In this document: piece after piece, positions 35,915 to 47,423 of the stretch
Position numbering within the stretch: the stretch's first letter is position 1
Layout: every line of letters starts with the position of its first letter
Source of the DNA: an uncultured Bacteroidales bacterium
GTDB taxonomy: Bacteria; Bacteroidota; Bacteroidia; Bacteroidales; Bacteroidaceae
Length of the DNA stretch: 64,000 nt
Assembly: GCA_937916465.1 (NCBI GenBank)
Contig: CALFTK010000030.1
Location: 28,321-92,320 of the forward strand
Direction of reading: 5' to 3'
Position numbers and translations under genes: made by a program
The notes under the pieces: model-generated
Databases searched by the model: none
What the model was told of the DNA's origin: nothing
Seen by the model: only the letters and a program-made list of their open reading frames with translations

Positions 35915-37255
35915 TTAAACTATTATGGAAATTATACCTATGTATATAGCTATACCTAACAGGTCATTGGTAATCTGTACAAACGGACCGGTTGCAATGG
36001 CAGGATCTATATGAATTCTTTCAAATAGAAGTGGCAGTAATGTGCCCCATAGGGTTCCTATTATAACTAGTATGAACAGACTGATAGGAACAGCATATGT
36101 AACAGGTTCAAGATAACCGAAACTGATTAGATTGTATCCCAATACTAGGATTGAAAGAATACTTGCATTTATAAGTGCAACAAGTGATTCTTTCAGTACC
36201 TGTTTGGTTAAATTGCCTATATGAAGCGAACCGTTAGCCAGACCTTGTACTACAAGAGCAGATGATTGAGTACCTACACTACCACCTGTTCCACCAATTA
36301 GCGGAATGAAAAGCAATAACTCGGGATGAGCGGCAAATGAACTTTCAAAATTACCTAATAGCATTGAATTGAGAATTCCTCCTATCATACCTATAAGTAA
36401 CCATGGAATACGCGCTCTTGTCTGACGGAATACATTATCGGCCGTTTCAACGTCGGCTGTAATACCCGATGCCAACTGGTAGTCATGTTCCTGTTGTTCG
36501 CGCAATTCGTCAATTACGTCATCAACAGTAATCTGTCCTTGTAGTCTCCCTATACTGTCAATAACCGGTACTGCTACCAGATTGTATTTTTCTATCAGTT
36601 GTACCACTTCGTCAATAGGAGTATCTACTTTTGTGGTTATCAGATCTTCGTCCATCACATATTTTACTTTCGATACTGATGGATTCGTTATCATCTTTTT
36701 TAGAGGAAAAACACCTTTTAGCCTGCCTTCGTCATCTACTACATACACATTGTAGATTTCGTCCATATCTTCAGCTTGTAGCCTCATTTCGCTGAGACAT
36801 TCAGGCATACTCATATTTTCGTTTACTACCACCATTTCGGTACCCATCATACCTCCGGCGGTGTTTTCGTCATATTGCATCAGGTCAACAATGTCGCTGG
36901 CCTGTTCTATGTCTTCAATGTGTGATAGAACTTCTTCTTGCTTGTCTTCGTCCATCTCCTGAATAATATCGACGGCATCGTCGGTATCCATGTAATCGAT
37001 GAACTTCTTTGCAATGGTTTCAGAAGGTAGTACTTCAAGCAGGTCTTTACGCGCTTCTTCGTCCATCTCAATGAGAACGTCAGCAGCTGTCTCATTGTCT
37101 AATTGACGATATATAAATCGAGCTTCGTCTATATCAAGTTCGTCGCACAATTCTGCTATATCAGCAGGGTGCATTTCAGAAAGAATTGCTTTAAGTTGAA
37201 TAGCATCTTCTTTCTCTATCAATTCCAATATTTTATCCAGAAAAAACTTCTCCAT
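35915..37255 (-). CDS. mgtE: Magnesium transporter MgtE
   Basis: 446 residues from the ATG at 37255 (MEKFFLDKILELIEKED); an ATG 24 bases upstream would add MAIFRNII. The N-terminal superhelical domain is rich in Asp/Glu (HPADIAELCDELDIDEARF). Then come two CBS domains (PLKKMITNPSVSKVKYVMDED, then LVAVPVIDSIGRLQGQITVDDV). Five membrane helices follow, with the conserved GGTGGSVGTQSSALVVQGLA pore region. It imports Mg2+, gated by the cytoplasmic domains binding Mg2+. No Mg-sensing riboswitch is evident upstream. 83 bases downstream of rsmA on the same strand. Confidence 0.95.
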   Translation of the reverse strand: MEKFFLDKILELIEKEDAIQLKAILSEMHPADIAELCDELDIDEARFIYRQLDNETAADVLIEMDEEARKDLLEVLPSETIAKKFIDYMDTDDAVDIIQEMDEDKQEEVLSHIEDIEQASDIVDLMQYDENTAGGMMGTEMVVVNENMSMPECLSEMRLQAEDMDEIYNVYVVDDEGRLKGVFPLKKMITNPSVSKVKYVMDEDLITTKVDTPIDEVVQLIEKYNLVAVPVIDSIGRLQGQITVDDVIDELREQQEHDYQLASGITADVETADNVFRQTRARIPWLLIGMIGGILNSMLLGNFESSFAAHPELLLFIPLIGGTGGSVGTQSSALVVQGLANGSLHIGNLTKQVLKESLVALINASILSILVLGYNLISFGYLEPVTYAVPISLFILVIIGTLWGTLLPLLFERIHIDPAIATGPFVQITNDLLGIAIYIGIISIIV

Positions 37256-37338
37256 AATTATGTTCCTGAATATTGCCAACCGGTGTTGGAATGTATATTT
37301 TGTAACTACTCTCTTGCCGAAATCACAATTGCGTCTGT

Positions 37339-38118
37339 TTATCTGTTCCTACAATTGTCTATCAGGTTTGTTAGATTTATGAAATCTTCAACTGATAACT
37401 GTTCCGGTCGTTTGTCCAGATATTGGCATTCCGGTAAAGGAATATCTTTTTCTACTACCTGTTTCAGAGAATTTCTAAGCATCTTACGACGCCATCCAAA
37501 TGATGCTTTTACTATCCTTTTAAAGAGTGCAGGATTACATCCTAAATCTTCTCTGGAGTTTCGGGTTAGTCGTATAACTGCACTTTTTACCTTTGGCGGT
37601 GGGTCAAAAACATTCTCATCTACCGTGAATAGATATTCTGTATTGTACCACGCCTGTATAAGCACACTTAATATACCATACGCTTTGTTGCCGGGGGCAG
37701 AACAGATACGTTGGGCAACTTCGCGTTGTACCATTCCGGTGCAGCAAGGAATAATGTCCATGTTGTCCAACATTTTAAAAAATATTTGACTGGAAATGTT
37801 GTATGGATAGTTTCCTGTTAATACAAATTCATTGCCATCAAACAGACTTCTTAAATTTAATTTCAGGAAATCACCTTCTATAATATCAAGGGTGGGGTAG
37901 TGCTCTTTCAGATAAACAACCGATTCGTTGTCTAATTCTACTACTTTAAAGGTTCTTTTCTTAGGTATAATATACTGGGTTAGAACACCCATTCCCGGAC
38001 CTATCTCCAATACAGGTATGCCGGCGCGTGCATCAACAGTGTCGGCTATTGCTTGAGCAATCTTTAAATCCCTCAAGAAGTGCTGGCCTAAGCCTTTTTT
38101 TGGTTTTACTGTCTGCAT
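37339..38118 (-). CDS. rsmA: 16S rRNA dimethyladenosine transferase RsmA (KsgA)
   Basis: 259 residues from the ATG at 38118 (MQTVKPKKGLGQHFLRD); the codon before is a TTG. SAM motif VLEIGPGMGVLTQYI and the catalytic NYPYNISSQIFFKML (NLPY-like) are present, as is PPPKVKSAVIRL in the C-terminal domain. It dimethylates A1518 and A1519 of 16S rRNA late in 30S assembly. Probably in one transcript with mgtE. Divergent from the flippase-like gene. Confidence 0.95.
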   Translation of the reverse strand: MQTVKPKKGLGQHFLRDLKIAQAIADTVDARAGIPVLEIGPGMGVLTQYIIPKKRTFKVVELDNESVVYLKEHYPTLDIIEGDFLKLNLRSLFDGNEFVLTGNYPYNISSQIFFKMLDNMDIIPCCTGMVQREVAQRICSAPGNKAYGILSVLIQAWYNTEYLFTVDENVFDPPPKVKSAVIRLTRNSREDLGCNPALFKRIVKASFGWRRKMLRNSLKQVVEKDIPLPECQYLDKRPEQLSVEDFINLTNLIDNCRNR

Positions 38119-38198
38119 CAACGTCGTCCATATAGAGATAATTAAGTTTATAATTGCGCAAAATCATTCTACTGCCACTTTTTATTGAGGAATATCAT

Positions 38199-38206
38199 TA
38201 ACTTTG
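38199..38206 (+). promoter_or_regulatory. Likely -7 box of the flippase-like gene
   Basis: TAACTTTG fits TAnnTTTG and lies 73 bases before the ATG at 38280. No convincing TTTG is seen at the right distance, so this is tentative. Confidence 0.35.
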
Positions 38207-38279
38207 CATTATCTGCTTGCACTTAACGTAAGCGGTTGCAAAAGTAAATAAAAAGTCTTAAAGATAGTGTTCCTTACAG

Positions 38280-39287
38280 ATGAAAAAGTTTTTTTCGAAT
38301 GCATTTAAGGTGTTGTTGCCTCTACTTATATCGGCGGTAGTGTTGGCATATACATACAGAGATTACGATTTTTCAAAGCTATGGTCAGATGTGGCTCGTC
38401 TGAATTTATGGTGGATCTTTTTTGCAGTAGTATTCAGTTGGTTGAGCCCTTTGTTTAGAGGTCTTAGATGGAATCTTATACTGTCTCCCATAGGATATGA
38501 TGTTCCTAAAAGAGATACTGTTTTAACCGTTTTTACAGGATATGCAGCAAATATTATAATACCCCGTTTTGGCGAGATCTCACGTTGTGCAATTCTTGAC
38601 CGATATAATTCAGTACCCTTTAGTAAGGGATTAGGAACGTTGCTTGCAGAAAGGTTTGTAGATATGATACTTCTGTTACTTATTGCCTTAGGTACTGCTT
38701 TATGGCAGATGCCACGGTTTGTAGATCTGTTTTCAGGGGAATATAAATTACCTGATTCTGCGGCAGAAGGTAGTAGCACTCCTGCATTTGTGATTCCGGA
38801 TATTTGTTATTGGATATTGGGTGCTATAGCGTTGGTCGCTTTAATTTGGTGGATTGTTAAGTGTAAACCTATGCAGATGCTGAAAAACTTTATTTCAGGA
38901 TTGTGGGCCGGCTTTATGTCGCTTAAACAGGTGAAAAATTTACCTCTCTTCCTGACATATTCTGTTGGAATTTGGGTATGTTATTATCTGGAAATGTATT
39001 TGGCGTTTTATAGTTTGGAATCGACCGCTTCGGTAGGCGCTATTGCCGGTCTTGTATGTTTTGTAGCCAGTAGTTTCGCAGTTTTGGTTCCTACACCCAA
39101 TGGTGCAGGTCCATGGCATTGGGTTGTTATAACAATGTTGTTTATTTATGGTGTACCTGTAGAAGATGCCAGACCGTTGGCATTAGTGCTGCATACAGCG
39201 CAGACAGCTGCATACCTATTGGGTGGTTTGGTTGCCTGGGTGGCTTTACATTTGGTTCATAGAGAGAAAACCATTAAAAAATTATGA
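38280..39287 (+). CDS. Flippase-like membrane protein (LPG synthase TM / UPF0104 family)
   Basis: 335 residues with about eight membrane helices. Family features: WIFFAVVFSWLSPLFRGLRW, TGYAANIIIPRFGEISRCAI and ERFVDMILLLLIALG. Also PTPNGAGPWHWVVITMLFIYG. Related domains translocate or modify lipids (MprF N-terminal half, AglD), so a lipid-linked substrate is plausible. The synthase domain of MprF is absent. Followed by the DUF3332 gene on the same strand after 78 bases. Confidence 0.85.
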   Translation: MKKFFSNAFKVLLPLLISAVVLAYTYRDYDFSKLWSDVARLNLWWIFFAVVFSWLSPLFRGLRWNLILSPIGYDVPKRDTVLTVFTGYAANIIIPRFGEISRCAILDRYNSVPFSKGLGTLLAERFVDMILLLLIALGTALWQMPRFVDLFSGEYKLPDSAAEGSSTPAFVIPDICYWILGAIALVALIWWIVKCKPMQMLKNFISGLWAGFMSLKQVKNLPLFLTYSVGIWVCYYLEMYLAFYSLESTASVGAIAGLVCFVASSFAVLVPTPNGAGPWHWVVITMLFIYGVPVEDARPLALVLHTAQTAAYLLGGLVAWVALHLVHREKTIKKL

Positions 39288-39365
39288 TAACTGAATTGTT
39301 TAATATAATTTTGCTGAAAACGAGTAAATAATCACTAATTAATCAACTAATAAAGAATTTAAATT

Positions 39366-39893
39366 ATGAAGAAGTTCAAATCATTGGCTATCGCAACAGT
39401 ATTGTGCGGTTCAGTTCTTTTCTCATCGTGCATGGGTTCATTCAACCTGACAAAGAGTGTTTATCAGTTTAATGAATCAATTTCAAGTAACAAATTTGTA
39501 AATAACGTAATATTCTGGCTTTGTGGTCACGTTGTTTATGGTTTGACAATGACACTTGACGTAGTTGTTTTCAATACAATTGAATTCTGGACTGGTTCAA
39601 ATCCTGTTGCAGCAGGCGAAACAAAGACCATTAAAGGTGAAAATGGTGAATATCTGGTAAAAACAAATGAAAATGGTTATCAGATTATCCAGGGTGAAGA
39701 ATCAATGGATTTGGTTTACAACCAGGAAAATAATAGCTGGAATGCCGTAGTTAATGGTCAGAGCACAGAGCTTCTTCGTTTCAACGAAAATGGTACTGTA
39801 ACTCTTTCAAATGGTAAAACTGTTACTATGGATGCTATAGGTATGATGACTGCTCGTCAGTCAATGAACAGCAGTTCTTTGGCTTCTCGTTAA
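39366..39893 (+). CDS. DUF3332 family lipoprotein
   Basis: 175 residues. Lipoprotein signal with FSSC (Cys at residue 19: VLFSSCMGSF). The family core FNLTKSVYQFNESISSNKFVNN is followed by a membrane-like segment (VIFWLCGHVVYGLTMTLDVVVFNTIEFWTG). The rest is beta-rich with short repeats (GENGEYLVKTNENGYQI). Function unknown. The stop TAA shares one base with the meaB ATG (TAATG), so the two are translationally coupled. Confidence 0.87.
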   Translation: MKKFKSLAIATVLCGSVLFSSCMGSFNLTKSVYQFNESISSNKFVNNVIFWLCGHVVYGLTMTLDVVVFNTIEFWTGSNPVAAGETKTIKGENGEYLVKTNENGYQIIQGEESMDLVYNQENNSWNAVVNGQSTELLRFNENGTVTLSNGKTVTMDAIGMMTARQSMNSSSLASR

Positions 39894-40990
39894 TGGAACA
39901 TCCTGAAAATAGTAAAGAGTATAAAGGATTGACGGTCAATAAGGGGATTGAACAACCTTCGATCGTCAATCCTTATTTTAAGGGACGCAGACCGGTTAAG
40001 CGTCCTCAACTTACTGCAGCACAGTATGTTGAGGGTATAATTAAGGGCGATGTAACCATTCTGAGTCAGGCTGTTACATTGGTGGAGAGTTTGCTGCCGG
40101 AACATCAGTCTTTAGCTCAGGAGGTAATAGAGAAGTGTCTTCCCTATACAGGTAACTCTATTCGCATAGGAATAAGTGGTGTGCCAGGTGCAGGTAAAAG
40201 TACCTCTATAGATTCATTCGGATTACATGTTTTAAAAGAGGGTGGAAAACTTGCGGTGTTGGCTATTGACCCAAGTAGCGAACGTTCAAAGGGTAGTATT
40301 TTGGGTGATAAAACCCGTATGGAACGTCTCTCTGTTCATCCCGATGCATTTGTTCGCCCCAGTCCATCAGCAGGTTCTTTAGGTGGTGTAGCACGTAAAA
40401 CAAGAGAAACAATTGTACTCTGTGAAGCTGCCGGATTCGATAAAATCTTTGTTGAAACTGTGGGTGTAGGACAAAGTGAAACGGCTGTTCATTCTATGGT
40501 CGATTTCTTCCTTTTGATACAGTTGGCAGGTACAGGCGACGAACTTCAGGGAATAAAACGTGGAATAATGGAGATGGCTGACGGAATTATAATTAATAAG
40601 GCGGATGGAGATAATGCTGAAAAGGCAGAACTTGCCGCTCGTTCTTTCAGAAATGCTTTGCATCTGTTCCCTGCTCCAGAAAGTGGTTGGACACCTCAGG
40701 TTCTTACATATTCAGGCTTTTATGAATTGCGCATAAAGGAGGTTTGGGATATGGTCTATGATTATATTGCATTTGTTAAGAAGAATGGATATTTCCAGTA
40801 TAAACGTAATGAGCAATCAAAGTATTGGATGTATGAAACTATAAATGAGTCATTAAGAAATGATTTTTATCATAATCCGGTTATAGAGAATTTGCTCAAA
40901 TTAAAAGAGAACCAAGTTCAGAATGGTGAAATAACGTCGTTTACGGCTGCCAAACATCTTCTAGATATATACAGGAAACCTCAGGGATAG
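39893..40990 (+). CDS. meaB: MeaB-type GTPase (ArgK family), methylmalonyl-CoA mutase chaperone
   Basis: 365 residues. G1 motif GISGVPGAGKSTSIDSFG (about residue 88-105), then LAIDPSSERSKGSILGDKTRM, then FVETVGVGQSET (switch region) and INKADGDN (NKxD-like). It protects and loads cobalamin into methylmalonyl-CoA mutase, part of propionate/succinate interconversion in Bacteroidetes. The mutase genes are not in this window. Ends before a strong terminator at 41022. Confidence 0.93.
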   Translation: MEHPENSKEYKGLTVNKGIEQPSIVNPYFKGRRPVKRPQLTAAQYVEGIIKGDVTILSQAVTLVESLLPEHQSLAQEVIEKCLPYTGNSIRIGISGVPGAGKSTSIDSFGLHVLKEGGKLAVLAIDPSSERSKGSILGDKTRMERLSVHPDAFVRPSPSAGSLGGVARKTRETIVLCEAAGFDKIFVETVGVGQSETAVHSMVDFFLLIQLAGTGDELQGIKRGIMEMADGIIINKADGDNAEKAELAARSFRNALHLFPAPESGWTPQVLTYSGFYELRIKEVWDMVYDYIAFVKKNGYFQYKRNEQSKYWMYETINESLRNDFYHNPVIENLLKLKENQVQNGEITSFTAAKHLLDIYRKPQG

Positions 40991-41021
40991 ATTATAAACC
41001 CAAAAGTTTGAAAATGAAATA

Positions 41022-41055
41022 AACCCCAAAAGTTAGATGAAAAACTTTTGGGGTT
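41022..41055. terminator. Bidirectional terminator between meaB and the 41077 gene
   Basis: Perfect 13 bp inverted repeat AACCCCAAAAGTT/AACTTTTGGGGTT, loop of 8 bases. It lies between two convergent genes. An imperfect extra half-site (AACCCAAAAGTTT) precedes it at 40997. Confidence 0.75.
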
Positions 41056-41076
41056 CACTATAAGATGTTAGTACAC

Positions 41077-42219
41077 TTATTTGATGTATTTTTTGCCGTT
41101 GATTATATACAATCCTTTAGGTAGATTGTCTATATCTTCTGCCTTGTCGCTAACCTTTACACCAAGAATAGTATAGATTCCACTCTTTGATTTTTCTGCT
41201 TTAACGGATTTGATATTGTCCGGAGTTCCCGGTTCATTTCCACCCTGATTGGCTACATATTCCTGATACTCTTCTTCAGTCATTATATCCAACTCTTCTG
41301 CTGTTCCGGCAGGTACTGTCAGGTAAGCCTTATTGGCCGGCATGTATTCACAATCGACAGTTATAAAACCAAGTTCTCCATTAGACATTATACCTAAAAC
41401 GCGCATTGTGGTTTTGTTGTTTGCAACTCTGTTTATATGGTTATATTCACTGTTGCAATAGTAAGTACCTTGAAGGCAATTGTCCTTTATTGCAGCAACA
41501 TCAGAATAATGAATATCTAATTTATTGTCTACCGGTTTGTTAGTGTTACATCTGAATATTACAGGTGTGCCTGCTGCTATATCACCAGTCTCTTCTCTGA
41601 TTATTGCTATATTATCTTTTACGTTGCAGATTGTATAGACTTTTGTGTCTGGTGATGTTGTTGAGAAAGGAAAGTTTGCATACATTGTGGTATAGTAATA
41701 ACCATTACTATTTACATCTGCCTTCACTCCAAAATATTTATCGTTATCTTGATTGATAGGGATAATATGCCACTTTCTGTAATCTCCCGTTCCATCGTTC
41801 ATAAAACCATATGGGGTGCTACTCTTTGATACATCAGAGAGATATATAGTTACTCCGTAGGCAGTTCCGGATGCCATGTATGTACCATCTTTGTTGTCAC
41901 GAATCTTTACGTGATAACCCCCGGTAATGTCTAAGGTACTGGTGTTTTGAGCATACAAATCGTGTTCAGCACCTTTAACATTCTTAATATGTATTACAGA
42001 TGCAGGGTCACTTGCTGCTTTCTCAAAATCCTTCCATAAAATTATTGCACCCATATCAACTCTTGATGTTGGTATATCTACACTACCTTTATTATCTATA
42101 ATATAGACATATCTTTTGGTAACATAGTTCTGGACACGATAATATCCATTACCATTTAATTGAGCCGCAATGTTTGTTGTTAATATAATGGTTATAAAAA
42201 CGAGTAGAATTTTTTTCAT
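41077..42219 (-). CDS. Secreted protein with ricin-B-like start and sorting-type C-terminal tail
   Basis: 380 residues. Signal peptide (residues 1-19, ending NIAAQ). The mature start NGNGYYRVQNYVTKRYVYII resembles ricin-B-like segments of Prevotella/Bacteroides surface proteins. Repeated beta strands follow, then a flexible acidic stretch (EEEYQEYVANQGGNEPGTPDN). The last 45 residues (IKSVKAEKSKSGIYTILGVK, then LPKGLYIINGKKYIK) match the pattern of C-terminal sorting or anchoring domains in Bacteroidetes, including those used by the type IX system. Likely surface exposed or released; ligand unknown. Alone on its strand. Confidence 0.7.
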   Translation of the reverse strand: MKKILLVFITIILTTNIAAQLNGNGYYRVQNYVTKRYVYIIDNKGSVDIPTSRVDMGAIILWKDFEKAASDPASVIHIKNVKGAEHDLYAQNTSTLDITGGYHVKIRDNKDGTYMASGTAYGVTIYLSDVSKSSTPYGFMNDGTGDYRKWHIIPINQDNDKYFGVKADVNSNGYYYTTMYANFPFSTTSPDTKVYTICNVKDNIAIIREETGDIAAGTPVIFRCNTNKPVDNKLDIHYSDVAAIKDNCLQGTYYCNSEYNHINRVANNKTTMRVLGIMSNGELGFITVDCEYMPANKAYLTVPAGTAEELDIMTEEEYQEYVANQGGNEPGTPDNIKSVKAEKSKSGIYTILGVKVSDKAEDIDNLPKGLYIINGKKYIK

Positions 42220-42294
42220 TAAGATACACCTTATTTATATAAAGCAAACTGCACACTTATTTAAGGTGTGCAGTCCTTGCTTTATTATGTTTGT

Positions 42295-43413
42295 TTACTT
42301 AACAATACAGATACTAACGCGGTTTAGTTCAGCCTTTTCGTATGGCTGCTCTGTGTCACCCATAGCAATTGTTGAAATGCGGCTTGATTCAATGCCAAGA
42401 TCTTTAAGAACCTCAGCTACGATTTCAGCACGTTTCTTTGATATAGCCTGGTTAATGTTTGCATTTCCGGTACCTTTATCTGCGTAACCTGAAATAGTAA
42501 CCTTAGCTTCTGGATTTGCCTTCATATATTCAGCAATTTCGTTAACTTTTACCATTTCAACATCTGAAATGTTGCTCTTGTTAATAACGAAGAATACATC
42601 GCGACGCATTTCCTGAACTACTGGTTTAGCCTCTTCTACAGGCTGTTGAGCCGGAACTTCTACAACCTTCTCTATGATACGTTCTACAACTTTAGTTGGC
42701 TGTTCTACAGGAACAGAACGCTTTGTGTATTTGTTGCCGAATGTATATTTTACACCAGCCAATGTGTTGAAATACCAATCTGAGTTACCTGCTTTCTTTG
42801 AATTGAACTTATCGCTCAATGTGGTTGCAGCCAGTTCAAGACCTAAGCTAAGACGTTCTGTCAGGTTGAAATCAACCATAGTACCAACACTACCTTTCAT
42901 ATATGCTTTTGCACCATCCCATAGATATGCCAATGGCTCATAACCACCCATATCATTTGCGGCCATAATGTCGCTCTTTGCAGTAGCAGCAGCATCGTTG
43001 TTGAAAGCGATATTTGCACCTAAACCTGCAAATACATTAACGCTTACCAAACGTTCTGGGTTGAATCCGCCAAACAAGTTTGTCAAATCGAGAGTTGCAT
43101 CCAATGAAGGAGCTACATAGTTCCATTTCCAATTGTATGTAGCATCTGCAACTTCCATACCTGCTTTACTCTGCCATGCATTAACAGATAGACGCATACC
43201 AAATAGTTCGTTGAACTGGTAACCACCGCCTAACTGTGCGTTTGGAGATAGAAGTTCTTTAAACTTAATTTCACCTAATGTCTCCTGACCGCCTATCTGA
43301 CCCTGAATATACCAATGTGGGTTAAACTCATATACGGTCTCTGTTGTCTGTGCTGTTGCTGACATGCATGCTACAGCTGCCAGTGCTGATGTTAATATAT
43401 TCTTGAATTTCAT
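42295..43413 (-). CDS. OmpA family outer-membrane protein
   Basis: 372 residues. Signal peptide (ending SATAQ), an N-terminal eight-strand barrel (WYIQGQIGGQETLGEI; AQLGGGYQFNELFGMRLSVN), a Pro/Val/Glu-rich hinge (VERIIEKVVEVPAQQPVEEA) and a C-terminal OmpA domain that binds peptidoglycan (KVTISGYADKGTGNANINQ, ISKKRAEIV). It anchors the outer membrane to the wall. Complete. The upstream lipoprotein gene lies 80 bases away on the same strand. Confidence 0.92.
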   Translation of the reverse strand: MKFKNILTSALAAVACMSATAQTTETVYEFNPHWYIQGQIGGQETLGEIKFKELLSPNAQLGGGYQFNELFGMRLSVNAWQSKAGMEVADATYNWKWNYVAPSLDATLDLTNLFGGFNPERLVSVNVFAGLGANIAFNNDAAATAKSDIMAANDMGGYEPLAYLWDGAKAYMKGSVGTMVDFNLTERLSLGLELAATTLSDKFNSKKAGNSDWYFNTLAGVKYTFGNKYTKRSVPVEQPTKVVERIIEKVVEVPAQQPVEEAKPVVQEMRRDVFFVINKSNISDVEMVKVNEIAEYMKANPEAKVTISGYADKGTGNANINQAISKKRAEIVAEVLKDLGIESSRISTIAMGDTEQPYEKAELNRVSICIVK

Positions 43414-43493
43414 ATTCTTTTCTTTTAAATTGTTAACTATTATAACTTCAATTTATCAATTTCCTATGTTAACGTTATCTTAACTACAATGAA

Positions 43494-45821
<2,328 letters not shown>

Positions 45822-46005
45822 AAATAGTTTATTTATAAGTTATTATTATCAATCATTGTTTCTTAATTGGGTGTGCAAACAAAATCACCTAAATAGAATA
45901 CAACAAAATTCGGTGCAAAGTTAATAATTAAAAAACAATTAAATAATAACTTCGGTGTTTTTTTTAGTTAAAATGCCAAATTATTGTAAGTTAAGTGTTA
46001 AAACT

Positions 46006-46037
46006 TTGCAATGTTAGTGGTCTATGCGCTACTTTTG
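46006..46037 (+). promoter_or_regulatory. Promoter of the gene at 46071
   Basis: TTTG at 46006-46009, 20-base spacer, TACTTTTG at 46030-46037, ending 33 bases before the ATG. Confidence 0.65.
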
Positions 46038-46070
46038 CAGTTAGTATAAACAAAAGCCTAAAATATCAAT

Positions 46071-47036
46071 ATGAAGAAGTGCTTGATTCTGATAGTCTCT
46101 TTTTTTCTGGTTCTTCAATTGAAAGCAAATGATTTTTCGCTTGAAATGAAGAAATCGGATGTCTTTAACCATTTGGACGTTGCGTTATCGTTAGGTACAA
46201 CCGGAATAGGTTTTGATTTGGCTACACCTATATATAAAGATTTGTTGCAGTTAAGAGCCGGTTATGCATTTATGCCCGGTTTTCGTCAAACTCTGACGTT
46301 TGGTGTGGATAACTACACTAAGGACGGAACAATAGTAAGTAGCAAGAAACAACAGATTTCGGAGTTGATGAAAAAGTTTACAGGTTATGATGTAGATTAT
46401 GAAGTTGATATGGTTGGTTTGCCAACTTATCATAATGCTAAACTGATGATAGATGTTTTTCCCTTTAACAATAAAAGATGGCATTTTACTACAGGTTTTT
46501 ATGTAGGTCCGTCTCGTATTGCTAAAGCTTATAATACAACAGAGGATATGGCAACTTTGATGGCTGTTGGTGTATATAACAATCTATATGATTTTTTTGA
46601 GGAAGAGAAATATATAGATGAACCTCTGTATGGAGATTATTATCTTGATTGGGAAGTAGGTGATATGTTGCGCGATAAAATGGCAGGTTATGGTCGTATG
46701 GGAATATATCTGGGTGATATGAAGGATGGGCCTTATATGATGTTGCCAGATGCGGACGGAATGGTGAAGTGTACAGTCCATACTAACAGTTTTAAACCAT
46801 ATTTGGGTTTTGGATATGGCGATGCTATTGGTTCTTCTGATAAAAAGTATAACATCTCTTTTGATTGTGGGATGATGTTCTGGGGTGGTAGTCCAAAGGT
46901 TGTTACTCACGATGGTACTGACTTGGTTTATCAGGTTGATAATGTGCGCGGAAAGGTGGGAAAATGTGTTGATTTTATTTCGGCCTTCAAAGTGTTTCCT
47001 GTATTGAACCTACGTATAACAAGAAGGTTGTTTTAA
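46071..47036 (+). CDS. Outer-membrane barrel-like protein of unknown function
   Basis: 321 residues with a signal peptide (KKCLILIVSFFLVLQLKAND). Alternating strands such as LDVALSLGTTGIGFDLATPI and LQLRAGYAFMPGF, and the end VLNLRITRRLF with C-terminal Phe, are typical of small outer-membrane barrels. Residues about 180-240 form an acidic loop region (FEEEKYIDEPLYGDYYLDWE). I recall similar single-gene barrels in Bacteroides but no known role. Divergent from the collagen-like lipoprotein, followed by tRNA-Met on the other strand. Confidence 0.7.
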   Translation: MKKCLILIVSFFLVLQLKANDFSLEMKKSDVFNHLDVALSLGTTGIGFDLATPIYKDLLQLRAGYAFMPGFRQTLTFGVDNYTKDGTIVSSKKQQISELMKKFTGYDVDYEVDMVGLPTYHNAKLMIDVFPFNNKRWHFTTGFYVGPSRIAKAYNTTEDMATLMAVGVYNNLYDFFEEEKYIDEPLYGDYYLDWEVGDMLRDKMAGYGRMGIYLGDMKDGPYMMLPDADGMVKCTVHTNSFKPYLGFGYGDAIGSSDKKYNISFDCGMMFWGGSPKVVTHDGTDLVYQVDNVRGKVGKCVDFISAFKVFPVLNLRITRRLF

Positions 47037-47116
47037 TGGTAATGCTGCTTTAAAGTTATATGATTAATTGGCGCGAATGCGCATTGAGAAGCAACCATAT
47101 AGAAAATGTAAAGCTG

Positions 47117-47163
47117 CTTTAAAACGAAAAAAAAGCTCCTTTCGGGAGCTTTTCGTTTTAAAG
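47117..47163 (-). terminator. Terminator of tRNA-Met
   Basis: On the minus strand, right after the tRNA: GCTCC-CGAAA-GGAGC followed by eight T, inside a longer palindrome CTTTAAAACGAAAA...TTTTCGTTTTAAAG. It also faces the 46071 gene and may end it from the other side. Confidence 0.8.
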
Positions 47164-47237
47164 TAGCGGGACCCAGGATTGAACTGGGGACCTCATGATT
47201 ATGAATCATGCGCTCTAACCAGCTGAGCTATCCCGCC
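47164..47237 (-). tRNA. tRNA-Met (CAT)
   Basis: Cloverleaf on the minus strand: acceptor GGCGGGA/TCCCGCT (first pair G-U), D-stem GCTC/GAGC, anticodon stem ATGAT/ATCAT around the loop TCATA with anticodon CAT, and T-stem CCCAG/CTGGG. 74 bases, discriminator A. The normal first pair argues against an initiator. Elongator Met is most likely; an Ile tRNA with a lysidine-modified CAT cannot be excluded. Confidence 0.88.
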
Positions 47238-47259
47238 AACAATTATTGTTTTGCGGGTG

Positions 47260-47290
47260 CAAAGGTAAGATACCTTTTTGAATAGTGCAA
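47260..47290 (-). promoter_or_regulatory. Promoter of tRNA-Met
   Basis: On the minus strand TACCTTTG (47267-47260), spacer 20, TTG at 47290-47288. It ends 23 bases before the tRNA. Confidence 0.6.
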
Positions 47291-47423
47291 CTATTTTTCA
47301 AAGAATTTTTTTTCTTTCTTTTTTCTTGCAATTACGGTTTTTTTATTTTTTCTTTGCATAAACAGATGAATCCGGATTGCAGCGGTGCTTCGTTTCAATC
47401 TCCACTTAACTAATATTGACATT

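Noticed and set aside
37103..37789. 228-codon plus-strand frame across the mgtE start and rsmA
   Set aside because: Spans two real genes on the opposite strand and their gap; not plausible as a gene.
47164..47237. Initiator tRNA-Met
   Set aside because: The first acceptor pair (G-U) and the D-arm do not show the unpaired first position of bacterial initiators; elongator is more likely, though tRNA-Ile with modified CAT stays open.
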